A DNA stretch of 42,856 nucleotides from an uncultured Clostridia bacterium. Its GTDB lineage: Bacteria > Bacillota > Clostridia > Oscillospirales > Acutalibacteraceae. The notes under the pieces were generated by a model. It searched no databases. It saw only the letters and a program-made list of their open reading frames with translations, and was not told the origin of the DNA. Location of the stretch: positions 1-42,856 of the forward strand of contig CANQBK010000008.1 in NCBI GenBank assembly GCA_947589485.1, given 5' to 3'. This document shows, piece after piece, positions 14,791 to 20,690 of the stretch (positions within the stretch are counted from its first letter, which is position 1; every line of letters begins with the position of its first letter). Position numbers and translations under genes: made by a program.

Positions 14791-15043
14791 AAAAATAAAA
14801 ATTCATGCTTAAACTATACTAAAATTTTTTTATAGGGAAAAAAGACATGAAAATATGACCTCCTGCCTTTTAACAAAAATTTTGATAAACCGGGAGGTCT
14901 GTTTGCTATGCACATATTTTAAAAAATGAATTTTTTTATTAGAAAATGAATTTCTTCATCGGAAAAAGTTGTTGACATTTAAAAAATATAGTGATATAAT
15001 ATGTACACAAAAATAATAAAAAACATTTTGTGGATTTTGTTTT
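14785..15043. promoter_or_regulatory. Invertible 259-bp promoter segment, present in OFF orientation
   Basis: An AT-rich segment bounded by perfect inverted repeats and next to a tyrosine recombinase gene. It holds one perfect promoter (14972-15000) reading rightward, away from the SipW operon. It also holds direct repeats AAAATGAATTT at 14923 and 14943 and a GACCTCC/GGAGGTC hairpin (14857-14899). Inversion would place the promoter about 100 bases upstream of sipW, reading into the operon. The elements are seen; switching is inferred. Confidence 0.8.
14972..15000 (+). promoter_or_regulatory. Consensus promoter inside invertible segment
   Basis: TTGACA (14972-14977), exactly 17 bases, TATAAT (14995-15000), a perfect sigma-A consensus. 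In the present orientation its transcript crosses the right repeat and meets the terminator at 15064-15090 after about 80 bases. Confidence 0.88.
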
Positions 15044-15063
15044 CAACATAATGTCGATTATGT
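15044..15063 (+). repeat. Right inverted repeat of invertible promoter segment
   Basis: CAACATAATGTCGATTATGT on the plus strand, a perfect inverted match to 14765-14784. Flanking bases differ from the left copy (CACC versus TGCA), so the match ends where a crossover site should. Confidence 0.85.
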
Positions 15064-15090
15064 CACCAATTAAATGTTGGTGATTTTTTT
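15064..15090 (+). terminator. Terminator insulating the recombinase from the OFF-oriented promoter
   Basis: CACCAA, a 7-base loop, TTGGTG, then a 7-T tract. It begins at the very next base after the right inverted repeat and its T-tract touches the recombinase stop codon. It has no T-tract on the other strand, so it acts only on rightward transcripts. Confidence 0.8.
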
Positions 15091-15934
15091 ATAGTATTAA
15101 TCGCATATTTTCTATCTGTCGGCGGTGTTCCGCACCCGTGGAAATAATATAAATCCTGGTTGTATTGATACTGCTGTGACCAAGAATATCAGCGAGCTTT
15201 GCAATGTCTTTCTCAATATTATAAAATATTCGAGCAAACAAATGCCTGAGATTGTGTGGGAAAACTTTTGAGGGACTTACTTTTGCCTCCGCACAAAGGG
15301 ATTTCATTTCTCTCCACACTGTTGTTCTGTTGAGCGGCTTTCCGTTTCTTGCGGTAAAAACAGGGCCCGATTTTATCCCGTGTACCGCAATATAGCGAAG
15401 TAATTTTTTTTGAAGTTTATTAACAATGAATACCGACCTTGTTTTACCCTTGCATGAAACAATCGCTTCGCCTTTACGGACAGCTTCTTCTGTTATATAC
15501 TGTAATTCACTCACACGAATACCTGTACTGCAAATAGTCAGTAAAATGAGATACAGCCTGTTGTCACTTTTTTTCTGTGCTGTCCTGCATAAACGCTCAT
15601 ATTCCGCTTTGGTAAGCTCCTTTTCTTCGGAACAGAAAATCTTACGCTGAACCTTGATTGTTTTAGCTTTGAGGTCGTGTCTGCCAAGATAGGTAAACAG
15701 GCTGTTAAGTGACGCAAGCATAGAATTGACACTGCACACTGTATAACCGCCCTCAATAAGACTTTGCTTGTATTCAATAACCGATTCCTTGGTAATTTCA
15801 CCGCCCGAAAGGAACAACATAAACGCTGTAACATCTCGTATATACTTTTGAATTGTCGATAAGCTCTTTTCCTCATTTTCCAGATGATTTTTGAAAGCGG
15901 ATATTATTTTTTTCGTTATTTTTATTTTTTTCAT
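15089..15934 (-). CDS. Tyrosine site-specific recombinase (putative promoter invertase)
   Basis: A 281-residue phage-integrase/XerC-like enzyme. An N-terminal SAM-like DNA-binding domain (about 10-85) is followed by the catalytic domain with the full set Arg140 (STGIRVSE), Lys162/164 (SCKGKTR), His227 and Arg230 (HNLRH), His253 (LGHSS) and nucleophile Tyr262 (TRIYI). The start is taken at ATG 15934, six bases after GGGGGTG; a GTG at 15943 is possible. It is transcribed toward the inverted repeats, and its stop codon is 26 bases from the right repeat. This placement, together with the lack of phage genes, argues for a dedicated DNA invertase that flips the promoter segment (as in Fim, Mpi or RecV-type switches) rather than an element integrase. 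Confidence 0.9.
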   Translation of the reverse strand: MKKIKITKKIISAFKNHLENEEKSLSTIQKYIRDVTAFMLFLSGGEITKESVIEYKQSLIEGGYTVCSVNSMLASLNSLFTYLGRHDLKAKTIKVQRKIFCSEEKELTKAEYERLCRTAQKKSDNRLYLILLTICSTGIRVSELQYITEEAVRKGEAIVSCKGKTRSVFIVNKLQKKLLRYIAVHGIKSGPVFTARNGKPLNRTTVWREMKSLCAEAKVSPSKVFPHNLRHLFARIFYNIEKDIAKLADILGHSSINTTRIYIISTGAEHRRQIENMRLIL

Positions 15935-16242
15935 TTTATACACCCCCGCTGATTTTGATTATATTTTACCCCAAAATCACGAATAGAAATACATATTTAT
16001 ATTTTTTTTGCATTTATACGAGGGCGATATTACTTTAAATATTAATATCTCGCAGGCAATCGAAGAGTAAAAAATATAATCCCGTAACCTGTAATTTGAA
16101 AATTCTTTCTCATATTACAAGAGATTTTTCAGCGCATCAACGGTGGAGCGTCTTGTAGTATAGTCTTTATCGGTATGATAAATGTGGGACTTCAAGTCCC
16201 AAATAAAAAACTCCGGCTGATTGCTCAGTCGGAGTTTAAAAA
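15935..16242. other. Intergenic region with possible gene remnant
   Basis: Holds the recombinase leader and a terminator for the toxin-antitoxin pair. A stop-free minus-strand frame at 16115-16246 encodes protein-like text (DKDYTTRRSTVDALKNLL at its end) but has no start codon or ribosome site, so at best it is the 3' remnant of a lost gene. Confidence 0.35.
16205..16237 (-). terminator. Terminator after yoeB
   Basis: ACTCCGGCTGA/TCAGTCGGAGT form an 11-bp stem (one GU) with a TTGC loop. On the minus strand TTTTTT follows directly. Confidence 0.8.
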
Positions 16243-16506
16243 TTACTTATCCCTATAGTGAGAACCACACTGAATGATTTGAATAGTATCGCCGACAATA
16301 CGGTAAACGATACGATTTTTTTCATCTATACGTCTGCTCCAATATGAATGAAGATCGCCGGAAAGCGGCTCCGGTTTGCCGATACCATCATAGCCGTTAC
16401 GGTCAATATCATTTATGAGCTTGAGGATTCGTTTTAAGGTTTTTTTATCTTGAGTTTCCCAATAAGTGTAATCTTCCCACGCCTCATCAGAAAAAGACTT
16501 AATCAT
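16243..16506 (-). CDS. yoeB: YoeB/Txe-family mRNA endonuclease toxin
   Basis: An 87-residue ribosome-dependent mRNA interferase. All residues of the E. coli YoeB active site are present at the same numbers: Glu46 (GKPEPL), Arg59 and Arg65 (YWSRRI, KNRIVY), His83 and Tyr84 (GSHYRDK). It overlaps the antitoxin by 8 bases, the usual coupled toxin-antitoxin layout. The toxin looks intact. Confidence 0.95.
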   Translation of the reverse strand: MIKSFSDEAWEDYTYWETQDKKTLKRILKLINDIDRNGYDGIGKPEPLSGDLHSYWSRRIDEKNRIVYRIVGDTIQIIQCGSHYRDK

Positions 16507-16771
16507 TATCCTCTATTGCTCCAATCTCATGTACAGTTCCACCGTTTTTCTCCATTTGTGCAGCAGAACGTTTAAGGCGTTCTATATTAGCAGGCGAATA
16601 AAACGGATCCGAATCTGTTGAAATCTCAAATGGTATTCTGTGTTGTCTTACAACCGTCTTAGCAAAAATGCAAAATGCGGTAGTCATACTCATTCCGACA
16701 TCCGAACAGAAAGCATCAAACTGCTTTTTCAATTCCTCATCCATACGGATATTAATATTGGTTTGAGCCAT
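16499..16771 (-). CDS. relB: RelB/DinJ-family antitoxin
   Basis: A 90-residue antitoxin. The N-terminal ribbon-helix-helix (TNINIRMDEELKKQFDAFCSDVGMSMTTAFCIF) is typical of RelB/DinJ, which binds the operator as a dimer. The acidic C-terminus should wrap the toxin. YoeB is most often paired with YefM/Phd antitoxins, so this RelB-type partner is a mixed pairing. The ATG at 16771 has AAGGGGATGTTTTTATG. It is probably autoregulated through the repeat in its promoter. Confidence 0.92.
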   Translation of the reverse strand: MAQTNINIRMDEELKKQFDAFCSDVGMSMTTAFCIFAKTVVRQHRIPFEISTDSDPFYSPANIERLKRSAAQMEKNGGTVHEIGAIEDND

Positions 16772-16794
16772 AAAAACATCCCCTTTCTATTTAT

Positions 16795-16823
16795 AGTATA
16801 TTGTATTTGATATACATTGTCAA
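16795..16823 (-). promoter_or_regulatory. Promoter/operator of relB-yoeB
   Basis: TTGACA (16818-16823 on minus), 17 bases, TATACT (16795-16800). An inverted repeat GTATAT-N8-ATATAC (16796-16815) covers the -10 and spacer, a good position for antitoxin binding. Confidence 0.7.
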
Positions 16824-16949
16824 TAAATTTATTTGCAATATTAAGTACGTTTAAGAAGAAAAAGTTATCGGTAACGAGGAATTTTTTAATAATTTTATCG
16901 CAGAAAATCAATTTAAGCTGAATAGTAATATTGCAAAACAGGCAAAAAA

Positions 16950-16967
16950 GGACTGCCGAAGCAGTCC
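16950..16967 (-). terminator. Strong intrinsic terminator
   Basis: On the minus strand GGACTGC-TTCG-GCAGTCC is followed by TTTTTT. It would stop leftward transcripts coming out of the small-peptide loci before they reach relB. Confidence 0.8.
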
Positions 16968-17053
16968 GAAAAGTATGATTCTTTTTATAATTAAATAATA
17001 ATCAATGTTTTAAGAAATATACATTAAGCGAATTTCAAGCTCTTTGCAGAATA

Positions 17054-17082
17054 TTGACGAAAAAGAAAATGTCTGATATAAT
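17054..17082 (+). promoter_or_regulatory. Promoter of small-peptide mRNA, copy 1
   Basis: TTGACG (17054-17059), 17 bases, TATAAT (17077-17082). Confidence 0.8.
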
Positions 17083-17128
17083 GAGCGTCGCAGAGTGTAC
17101 CATACACGGTAGGCGGTCAATCTTGCTC

Positions 17129-17144
17129 CCGGAATCGGGAGGTG
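17129..17144 (+). promoter_or_regulatory. Shine-Dalgarno-sequestering hairpin, copy 1
   Basis: CTCCCG-GAAT-CGGGAG locks the GGGAGG ribosome site of the peptide in a stem, as in many type I toxin mRNAs. Copy 2 keeps the stem with loop TAAT (about 17477-17492). Confidence 0.7.
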
Positions 17145-17150
17145 GTGCTT

Positions 17151-17234
17151 ATGTCATGGACAGAGTTTTTAACTTTAGTCATTGCCATTTGCAATGTTAT
17201 TACATTAATAAATAACATACACATAAAGAAATAA
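17151..17234 (+). CDS. 27-residue hydrophobic peptide, putative type I toxin (Fst/TxpA-like)
   Basis: Short peptide beginning MSWTEFLTLVIAICNV with one membrane-spanning segment and a C-terminal KK. Ribosome site GGGAGGTGG lies 5 bases before ATG but is held in a hairpin. Its mRNA starts near 17089 and ends in a terminator hairpin that is shared with a convergent antisense RNA. Short membrane peptide, charged tail, sequestered ribosome site and convergent antisense promoter together are the hallmarks of par/Fst-type toxin-antitoxin systems. Toxicity is inferred, not shown. Confidence 0.72.
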   Translation: MSWTEFLTLVIAICNVITLINNIHIKK

Positions 17235-17265
17235 CCGCCAAACTCCCCAGTAAAGCGGTTATTTC
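17228..17265. terminator. Bidirectional terminator, copy 1
   Basis: GAAATAACCGC/GCGGTTATTTC, an 11-bp perfect stem with a 16-base loop. It ends both the peptide mRNA and the antisense RNA, giving them complementary 3' ends. Confidence 0.75.
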
Positions 17266-17307
17266 ACATCGCAACATTGGGAGCGACCGTCTATCGGTAC
17301 GCTCTGT
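17232..17307 (-). ncRNA. Antisense RNA to small-peptide mRNA, copy 1
   Basis: Driven by the minus-strand promoter at 17314-17342, with predicted start about 17307. It begins with a compact hairpin GAGCG-ACCG/CGGT-CGCTC and runs into the shared terminator at the 3' end of the peptide message. Putative antitoxin RNA. Confidence 0.65.
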
Positions 17308-17313
17308 ATTTAT

Positions 17314-17342
17314 ATTATACAATTCTATAAAAAATATGTCAA
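17314..17342 (-). promoter_or_regulatory. Antisense promoter, copy 1
   Basis: Perfect TTGACA (17337-17342 on minus), 17 bases, perfect TATAAT (17314-17319). It is stronger by consensus than the sense promoter (TTGACG), as expected for an antitoxin RNA made in excess. Confidence 0.8.
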
Positions 17343-17403
17343 GCAGGATATACTTAGTTTTAGGAAATATACATTAAGCGAATTTCAAGCTCTTTGCAGA
17401 ATA

Positions 17404-17432
17404 TTGACGAAAAAGAAAATGTCTGATATAAT
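17404..17432 (+). promoter_or_regulatory. Promoter of small-peptide mRNA, copy 2
   Basis: TTGACG (17404-17409), 17 bases, TATAAT (17427-17432). Confidence 0.8.
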
Positions 17433-17499
17433 GAGCGTCGCAGAGTGTACCATACACGGTAGGCGGTCAATCTTGCTCCCGTAATCGGGAGGTGGTTGT

Positions 17500-17583
17500 A
17501 TGACATGGAATGATTTTTTCCAATTCATAATCGCAGTTTGTAACATACTGCTTGTCATAAAAAACTACAAAAACAAGAAATAA
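17500..17583 (+). CDS. 27-residue hydrophobic peptide, putative type I toxin, copy 2
   Basis: Begins MTWNDFFQFIIAVCNILL and ends NKNKK-like (KNYKNKK). Same length, membrane segment and basic tail as copy 1 but with most residues changed. The pattern x-W-x-x-F-hydrophobic-A-x-C-N is kept. The ribosome site is sequestered by the CTCCCG/CGGGAG stem. Divergent peptides with conserved RNA control parts suggest the two modules still work and may or may not cross-react. Confidence 0.72.
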   Translation: MTWNDFFQFIIAVCNILLVIKNYKNKK

Positions 17584-17614
17584 CCGCCCCAGCTGTCAAC
17601 TAAGCGGTTATTTC
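17577..17614. terminator. Bidirectional terminator, copy 2
   Basis: GAAATAACCGC/GCGGTTATTTC with a changed 16-base loop. The loop differs from copy 1, which could give pair specificity between mRNA and antisense RNA. Confidence 0.75.
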
Positions 17615-17658
17615 TTATAACATACTTTTGGGAGCGACCGTCTATCGGTACGCTCTGT
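17581..17658 (-). ncRNA. Antisense RNA to small-peptide mRNA, copy 2
   Basis: Predicted start about 17658 from the minus promoter at 17665-17693. Same 5' hairpin as copy 1, ending at the shared terminator. Confidence 0.65.
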
Positions 17659-17664
17659 ATTTAT

Positions 17665-17693
17665 ATTATACAATTCTATAAAAAATATGTCAA
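17665..17693 (-). promoter_or_regulatory. Antisense promoter, copy 2
   Basis: TTGACA (17688-17693 on minus), 17 bases, TATAAT (17665-17670). Confidence 0.8.
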
Positions 17694-17703
17694 GCAGCAA
17701 TAC

Positions 17704-17842
17704 TTTGAATTTTACAGAGTATCTCCTTGCAGGTTTAAGCGAAAAACAGTCCTGTGGACTGTTTTTCGGTGGGGAACCCACGCAAGGGGTTCCCCGTAAA
17801 CAATAAATTTTTGCCTTTATAAATGATAGTTAAGGGCTCCGC
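17704..17842 (+). repeat. Direct repeat left of the DpnII-type cassette
   Basis: About 139 bases matching 20691-20841 in the same orientation. It contains short palindromes (AACAGTCC/GGACTGTT, GGGGAACC/GGTTCCCC, AAGGGCTCC start). It breaks off in the middle of the AAGGGCTCCGCCCTT hairpin, where the cassette sequence begins. Confidence 0.8.
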
Positions 17843-17906
17843 ACAATGGGCGAAAACATTCGGGTTTTCGGGAATGGTAATGTTATAGCCACCCCCCGCC
17901 CTTTCT

Positions 17907-18095
17907 TTATCTGCAATCTTTACACCATGATTGATTGCGAACTTCTCCCGTTCCCATCTTTCTAAAGCCAAATTCGCTTAAAGGCTTTTCCTTTCCACAA
18001 TGCGGACAAATCCGCGTTGGTTCGCTACCGTTATAACCATGAGATTGAATAACAGGCTTGTCGTTATTAGAACCGTTTTTCTTTCTTCCAAACAT
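17907..18095 (-). CDS. Small zinc-finger protein, possibly truncated HNH endonuclease
   Basis: A 62-residue protein with two Cys pairs (CPHCGKEKPLSEFGFRK and WCKDCR), the layout that opens many HNH endonucleases, but the frame stops right after the second pair, so the HNH part is missing. The start at 18095 is chosen for the AAAAGGGAGT ribosome site. It begins about 20 bases after the DpnII endonuclease stop on the same strand. It could be a cut-down HNH gene left by recombination at the repeat boundary or a small DNA-binding accessory of the cassette. Confidence 0.55.
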   Translation of the reverse strand: MFGRKKNGSNNDKPVIQSHGYNGSEPTRICPHCGKEKPLSEFGFRKMGTGEVRNQSWCKDCR

Positions 18096-18115
18096 AGAAA
18101 TACACTCCCTTTTAA

Positions 18116-18967
18116 TCACTTGAAAAGCGTAGTGAAAACATTGTTTTCCATATCGGCAATGTTATAAAGCTCGTCCAATACGTTAAAAGTTTCCTCAAGG
18201 TTCCGTCTTGCGCTTGTCCAGCCGCCGCCGTCCGTAATCCACACAAACTTGAAACTCGGAACGACTTTTGCTTCTTCTGCAATCATTTTATAACTTCTTG
18301 CCGTTTCATTAAGCTTTGAACCGCCGCTTGTGTAGAAATTCGTTTCGATAACATAGACGCAAGAAGGGGACTTTACAACAAAATCCCAACGTTTCGTTGA
18401 CGTTCCCTCTGCTGAAATAGCAGAAAGATCAATGTGCCATTTCTTTTCTATTTCCGTCAAATACATTTCTTTGTAGTATTCAACGTGGGCTTTCTTCAAA
18501 TAGCTTTCAACCAAATCTTCCATTTGATGACCGCCGCGATTTTTGCGTCCGTTAGAACCTAACCCAACTTCAACACCTGTAACATAATCATACAGATTGC
18601 TAATAATATGATTTTGGAGCATATCAAAAAGCCCTGTATGCCGCATGAAATACTTGTACTGTTCAACACTTTGTGTTTTTCTGTCAAAGCGATAATTTAC
18701 AGCCCCGTTTTCATCCTGACAGTAAATTTCATTTTCCCGAACTGCCAACAAAATAGGAACAGCCTTGATACATTCCGGGTACTTTGCAATAACGGATTCA
18801 AAATCCGCTTCAATGTTTTTCGATCCCACAAGCGAATTAAGGATACTTATTTCAATCTTCAATCGTTCGGCATTCTCATAGACCTTTTCAAAGTCTGTAT
18901 AGTAACCGTAACCGTTTATCGACTGCCTGAAAGTAGAAAGCCATTGTGAAAATGTTCGTATTTTCAT
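18116..18967 (-). CDS. dpnB: DpnII/MboI-type restriction endonuclease (GATC)
   Basis: A 283-residue type II endonuclease that should cut unmethylated GATC. The DpnII-family block GSNGRKNRGGHQMEDLVE is at 137-154, the central EKKWHIDLS follows, and the PD-(D/E)xK-like site is Asp195 (RWDFVVK) and Glu208 (VIETNFY), then GGSKLNETARSYKMIAEE. The length is family-typical. Its ATG overlaps the stop of the second methyltransferase by 4 bases, so it is translated last, after both protective methylases. Confidence 0.93.
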   Translation of the reverse strand: MKIRTFSQWLSTFRQSINGYGYYTDFEKVYENAERLKIEISILNSLVGSKNIEADFESVIAKYPECIKAVPILLAVRENEIYCQDENGAVNYRFDRKTQSVEQYKYFMRHTGLFDMLQNHIISNLYDYVTGVEVGLGSNGRKNRGGHQMEDLVESYLKKAHVEYYKEMYLTEIEKKWHIDLSAISAEGTSTKRWDFVVKSPSCVYVIETNFYTSGGSKLNETARSYKMIAEEAKVVPSFKFVWITDGGGWTSARRNLEETFNVLDELYNIADMENNVFTTLFK

Positions 18968-19740
18968 TCATTTTTCAACCTTTCTATTGATAACTGTATG
19001 TATTCCGCATTGTTATCAATCCCTATATAGTTACGTTTCAAATGCTTGCAGGCAACCCCCGTTGTAGACGAGCCGCAAAAAGGATCTAAAACAACATTGT
19101 TTTCTACTGTTGACGCTAACAAAATCCTTTCCAGCAAATAAACCGGCTTTTGCGTCGGGTGCTTTCCGAAACGCTTTTCAGCCGATGGCGTTAATGCGCC
19201 TGTCCAAACGTCCTTCATTTGCTTTCCGCCGTTCATTTCTTTCATAAGTTCATAGTTAAAGAAATGCCTTGCGCTTTTATCTGCTTTTTGCGCCCAAAGT
19301 ACCGTTTCTGTACTGTGCGTAAAACAGCGACAAGCCATGTTAGGCGGCGGGTTTGTTTTCTGCCATATTATATTATTTATGATCTTAAAGCCTTCCTGTT
19401 CAAGAGCCATGCCCACGGAATAAATATTGTGCATGGTTCCGCTAATCCAAATGGTTCCGTTCGGCTTTAATACACGGCGGCATAATCTAATCCAGCATCT
19501 ATTAAAATCGTGCTTTTCATCAATCCCGCCTATTTTATCCCAATCACCTTTATTTACAGATACAACTTTTCCCGCACTACAAGTAATCCCATCGTTTGAT
19601 AAAAAATAGGGCGGATCGGCAAATATCATATCGACCTTTTCCGGCAGCATTTTTTCTAATGCTTCAAAAGTATCTGAAAGATATAATGCCGCGTTGTCAT
19701 TGTAGTAACAAGGCTTTAATCCTTTAAAAAATTTTCCCAT
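18964..19740 (-). CDS. dpnA: DpnA-type adenine methyltransferase (GATC)
   Basis: A 258-residue beta-class N6-adenine methyltransferase. Motif IV DPPYFLSNDG is at 42-51, the target-recognition middle follows, and motif I is DPFCGSSTTG at 219-228. The SCSAGK-like segment after motif IV (NDGITCSAGK) is typical of DpnA, the second methylase of DpnII systems, which also acts on single-stranded DNA during transformation in Streptococcus. One base separates it from the dpnM stop. Confidence 0.93.
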   Translation of the reverse strand: MGKFFKGLKPCYYNDNAALYLSDTFEALEKMLPEKVDMIFADPPYFLSNDGITCSAGKVVSVNKGDWDKIGGIDEKHDFNRCWIRLCRRVLKPNGTIWISGTMHNIYSVGMALEQEGFKIINNIIWQKTNPPPNMACRCFTHSTETVLWAQKADKSARHFFNYELMKEMNGGKQMKDVWTGALTPSAEKRFGKHPTQKPVYLLERILLASTVENNVVLDPFCGSSTTGVACKHLKRNYIGIDNNAEYIQLSIERLKNE

Positions 19741-19741
19741 A

Positions 19742-20575
19742 TCAATAATTAGTTATAAGGACTTCCTTTCCCGTCCGTTTGTTCGCATTACGGTTTATCA
19801 TGCGCTTTACATCAATTGACTGTATATTATATCCCTCATATAACGAGCGCACCAAAGGAACATCGTTATTTGACAGCATAACTTTTGCGCCGATACCGTC
19901 TAACCGCTTGAACAGAGCGGCTAACCGTTTGTGATCCGCAAGGGTAAAACCGTCAATTGTGTAATCAGTAAAGGATGCTGTGACGCTTTCGGGAACATAA
20001 GGGCTATCAAAATAAACAAAGTCCCCTGATGATACCCCATTGCAAGCCCTTTCAAAGTCAAGGCAAGTAATAGTAATATCGGCTTTTTTCAGATATTCGG
20101 AAATAGCCCAAACATTCTTTTCGTCAATGGACTTTCCATTGACCTTGTTGTTATATGGGACATTGAACAAACCCTTGCTATTGACGCGATAAAGACCATT
20201 AAAACAATGTTTGTTAACCCATATCATAAGCGCAGCACATTCTGCGTCAAAGTCGCGGCTTAAAATTTTTGTATTGTACTGTTCCCGAATTGCGTAGTAT
20301 AATTCTTTTGTGCAAGGCTTAGCGTCCATTTCATTAACCTTTGCAATGACGCTATCAGCGGCAATCTTTAATTGCGTGTAAAGGTTTACAAGCTGTTCGT
20401 TCACATCATTAACAAATGCTTGTGCGGGGGAAATTCCGAGCAATACGGCAGCCCCACCAATAAAAGGTTCATAATAATTGTTATAATCAGCGGGCATATT
20501 GTCTGCGATATGTTCTAACAGTTGAGTTTTACCGCCTGCCCATTTAAGCACAGGGGACATCTTTCTTTCCAGCAT
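19742..20575 (-). CDS. dpnM: Dam/DpnM-type D12 class adenine methyltransferase (GATC)
   Basis: A 277-residue alpha-class N6-adenine methyltransferase of the D12/Dam family. SAM motif KWAGGKTQLL is at 11-20, EPFIGGAAV at 36-44, and the family ending RTGKEVLITNY is present. Motif IV is odd: DSPYVPES (Asp190-Ser191-Pro192-Tyr193) instead of DPPY. The codon AGC is unambiguous in this sequence. The start at 20575 has AAAAGGAGAGTCTGCTAAATG. It is first of the three-gene cassette dpnM-dpnA-dpnB, with a promoter at 20652-20680. Confidence 0.92.
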   Translation of the reverse strand: MLERKMSPVLKWAGGKTQLLEHIADNMPADYNNYYEPFIGGAAVLLGISPAQAFVNDVNEQLVNLYTQLKIAADSVIAKVNEMDAKPCTKELYYAIREQYNTKILSRDFDAECAALMIWVNKHCFNGLYRVNSKGLFNVPYNNKVNGKSIDEKNVWAISEYLKKADITITCLDFERACNGVSSGDFVYFDSPYVPESVTASFTDYTIDGFTLADHKRLAALFKRLDGIGAKVMLSNNDVPLVRSLYEGYNIQSIDVKRMINRNANKRTGKEVLITNY

Positions 20576-20609
20576 TTAGCAGACTCTCCTTTTCTATGCA
20601 AATGCCCGC

Positions 20610-20647
20610 GCAATGAACATGGTACACGCTCGGACACAAAAACCATG
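20610..20647 (-). promoter_or_regulatory. Inverted repeat in the restriction operon leader
   Basis: AACATGG ... CCATGTT, 7-bp arms about 20 bases apart, downstream of the -10. Candidate operator or leader hairpin that delays expression. Confidence 0.4.
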
Positions 20648-20651
20648 TTCT

Positions 20652-20680
20652 ATTGTACCACAACCCCACCCGAAACTCAA
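20652..20680 (-). promoter_or_regulatory. Promoter of the DpnII-type cassette
   Basis: TTGAGT (20675-20680 on minus), 17 bases, TACAAT (20652-20657), about 70 bases before the dpnM start codon. Confidence 0.6.
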
Positions 20681-20690
20681 TGGACAACTT

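Larger units (their letters stand above)
17007..17346 (+). repeat. Small-peptide/antisense locus, tandem copy 1
   Basis: About 340 bases repeated at 17357-17696 with a 350-base period. The promoters and folded 5' and 3' parts are nearly identical, whereas the peptide codons have diverged strongly, so this is an old duplication with conserved RNA parts. Confidence 0.85.
17357..17696 (+). repeat. Small-peptide/antisense locus, tandem copy 2
   Basis: Second copy of the 17007-17346 unit. Leader and antisense parts are almost unchanged while the peptide differs at most positions. Confidence 0.85.

Noticed and set aside
15089..15934. Recombinase as prophage or ICE integrase
   Set aside because: No phage, conjugation or att/tRNA context is adjacent; the inverted repeats and promoter segment give a simpler role.
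16115..16246. Stop-free minus frame with protein-like end (DYTTRRSTVDALKNLL)
   Set aside because: No start codon or ribosome site and it spans the yoeB terminator. At best a remnant, so not called as a gene.
17007..17696. CRISPR array
   Set aside because: Only two long repeats of about 340 bases with genes inside; no short regularly spaced repeats or cas genes.
17735..17971. 78-residue minus-strand frame downstream of the zinc-finger gene
   Set aside because: It overlaps the zinc-finger gene by 65 bases, has no ribosome site, and its end is translation of the direct repeat.
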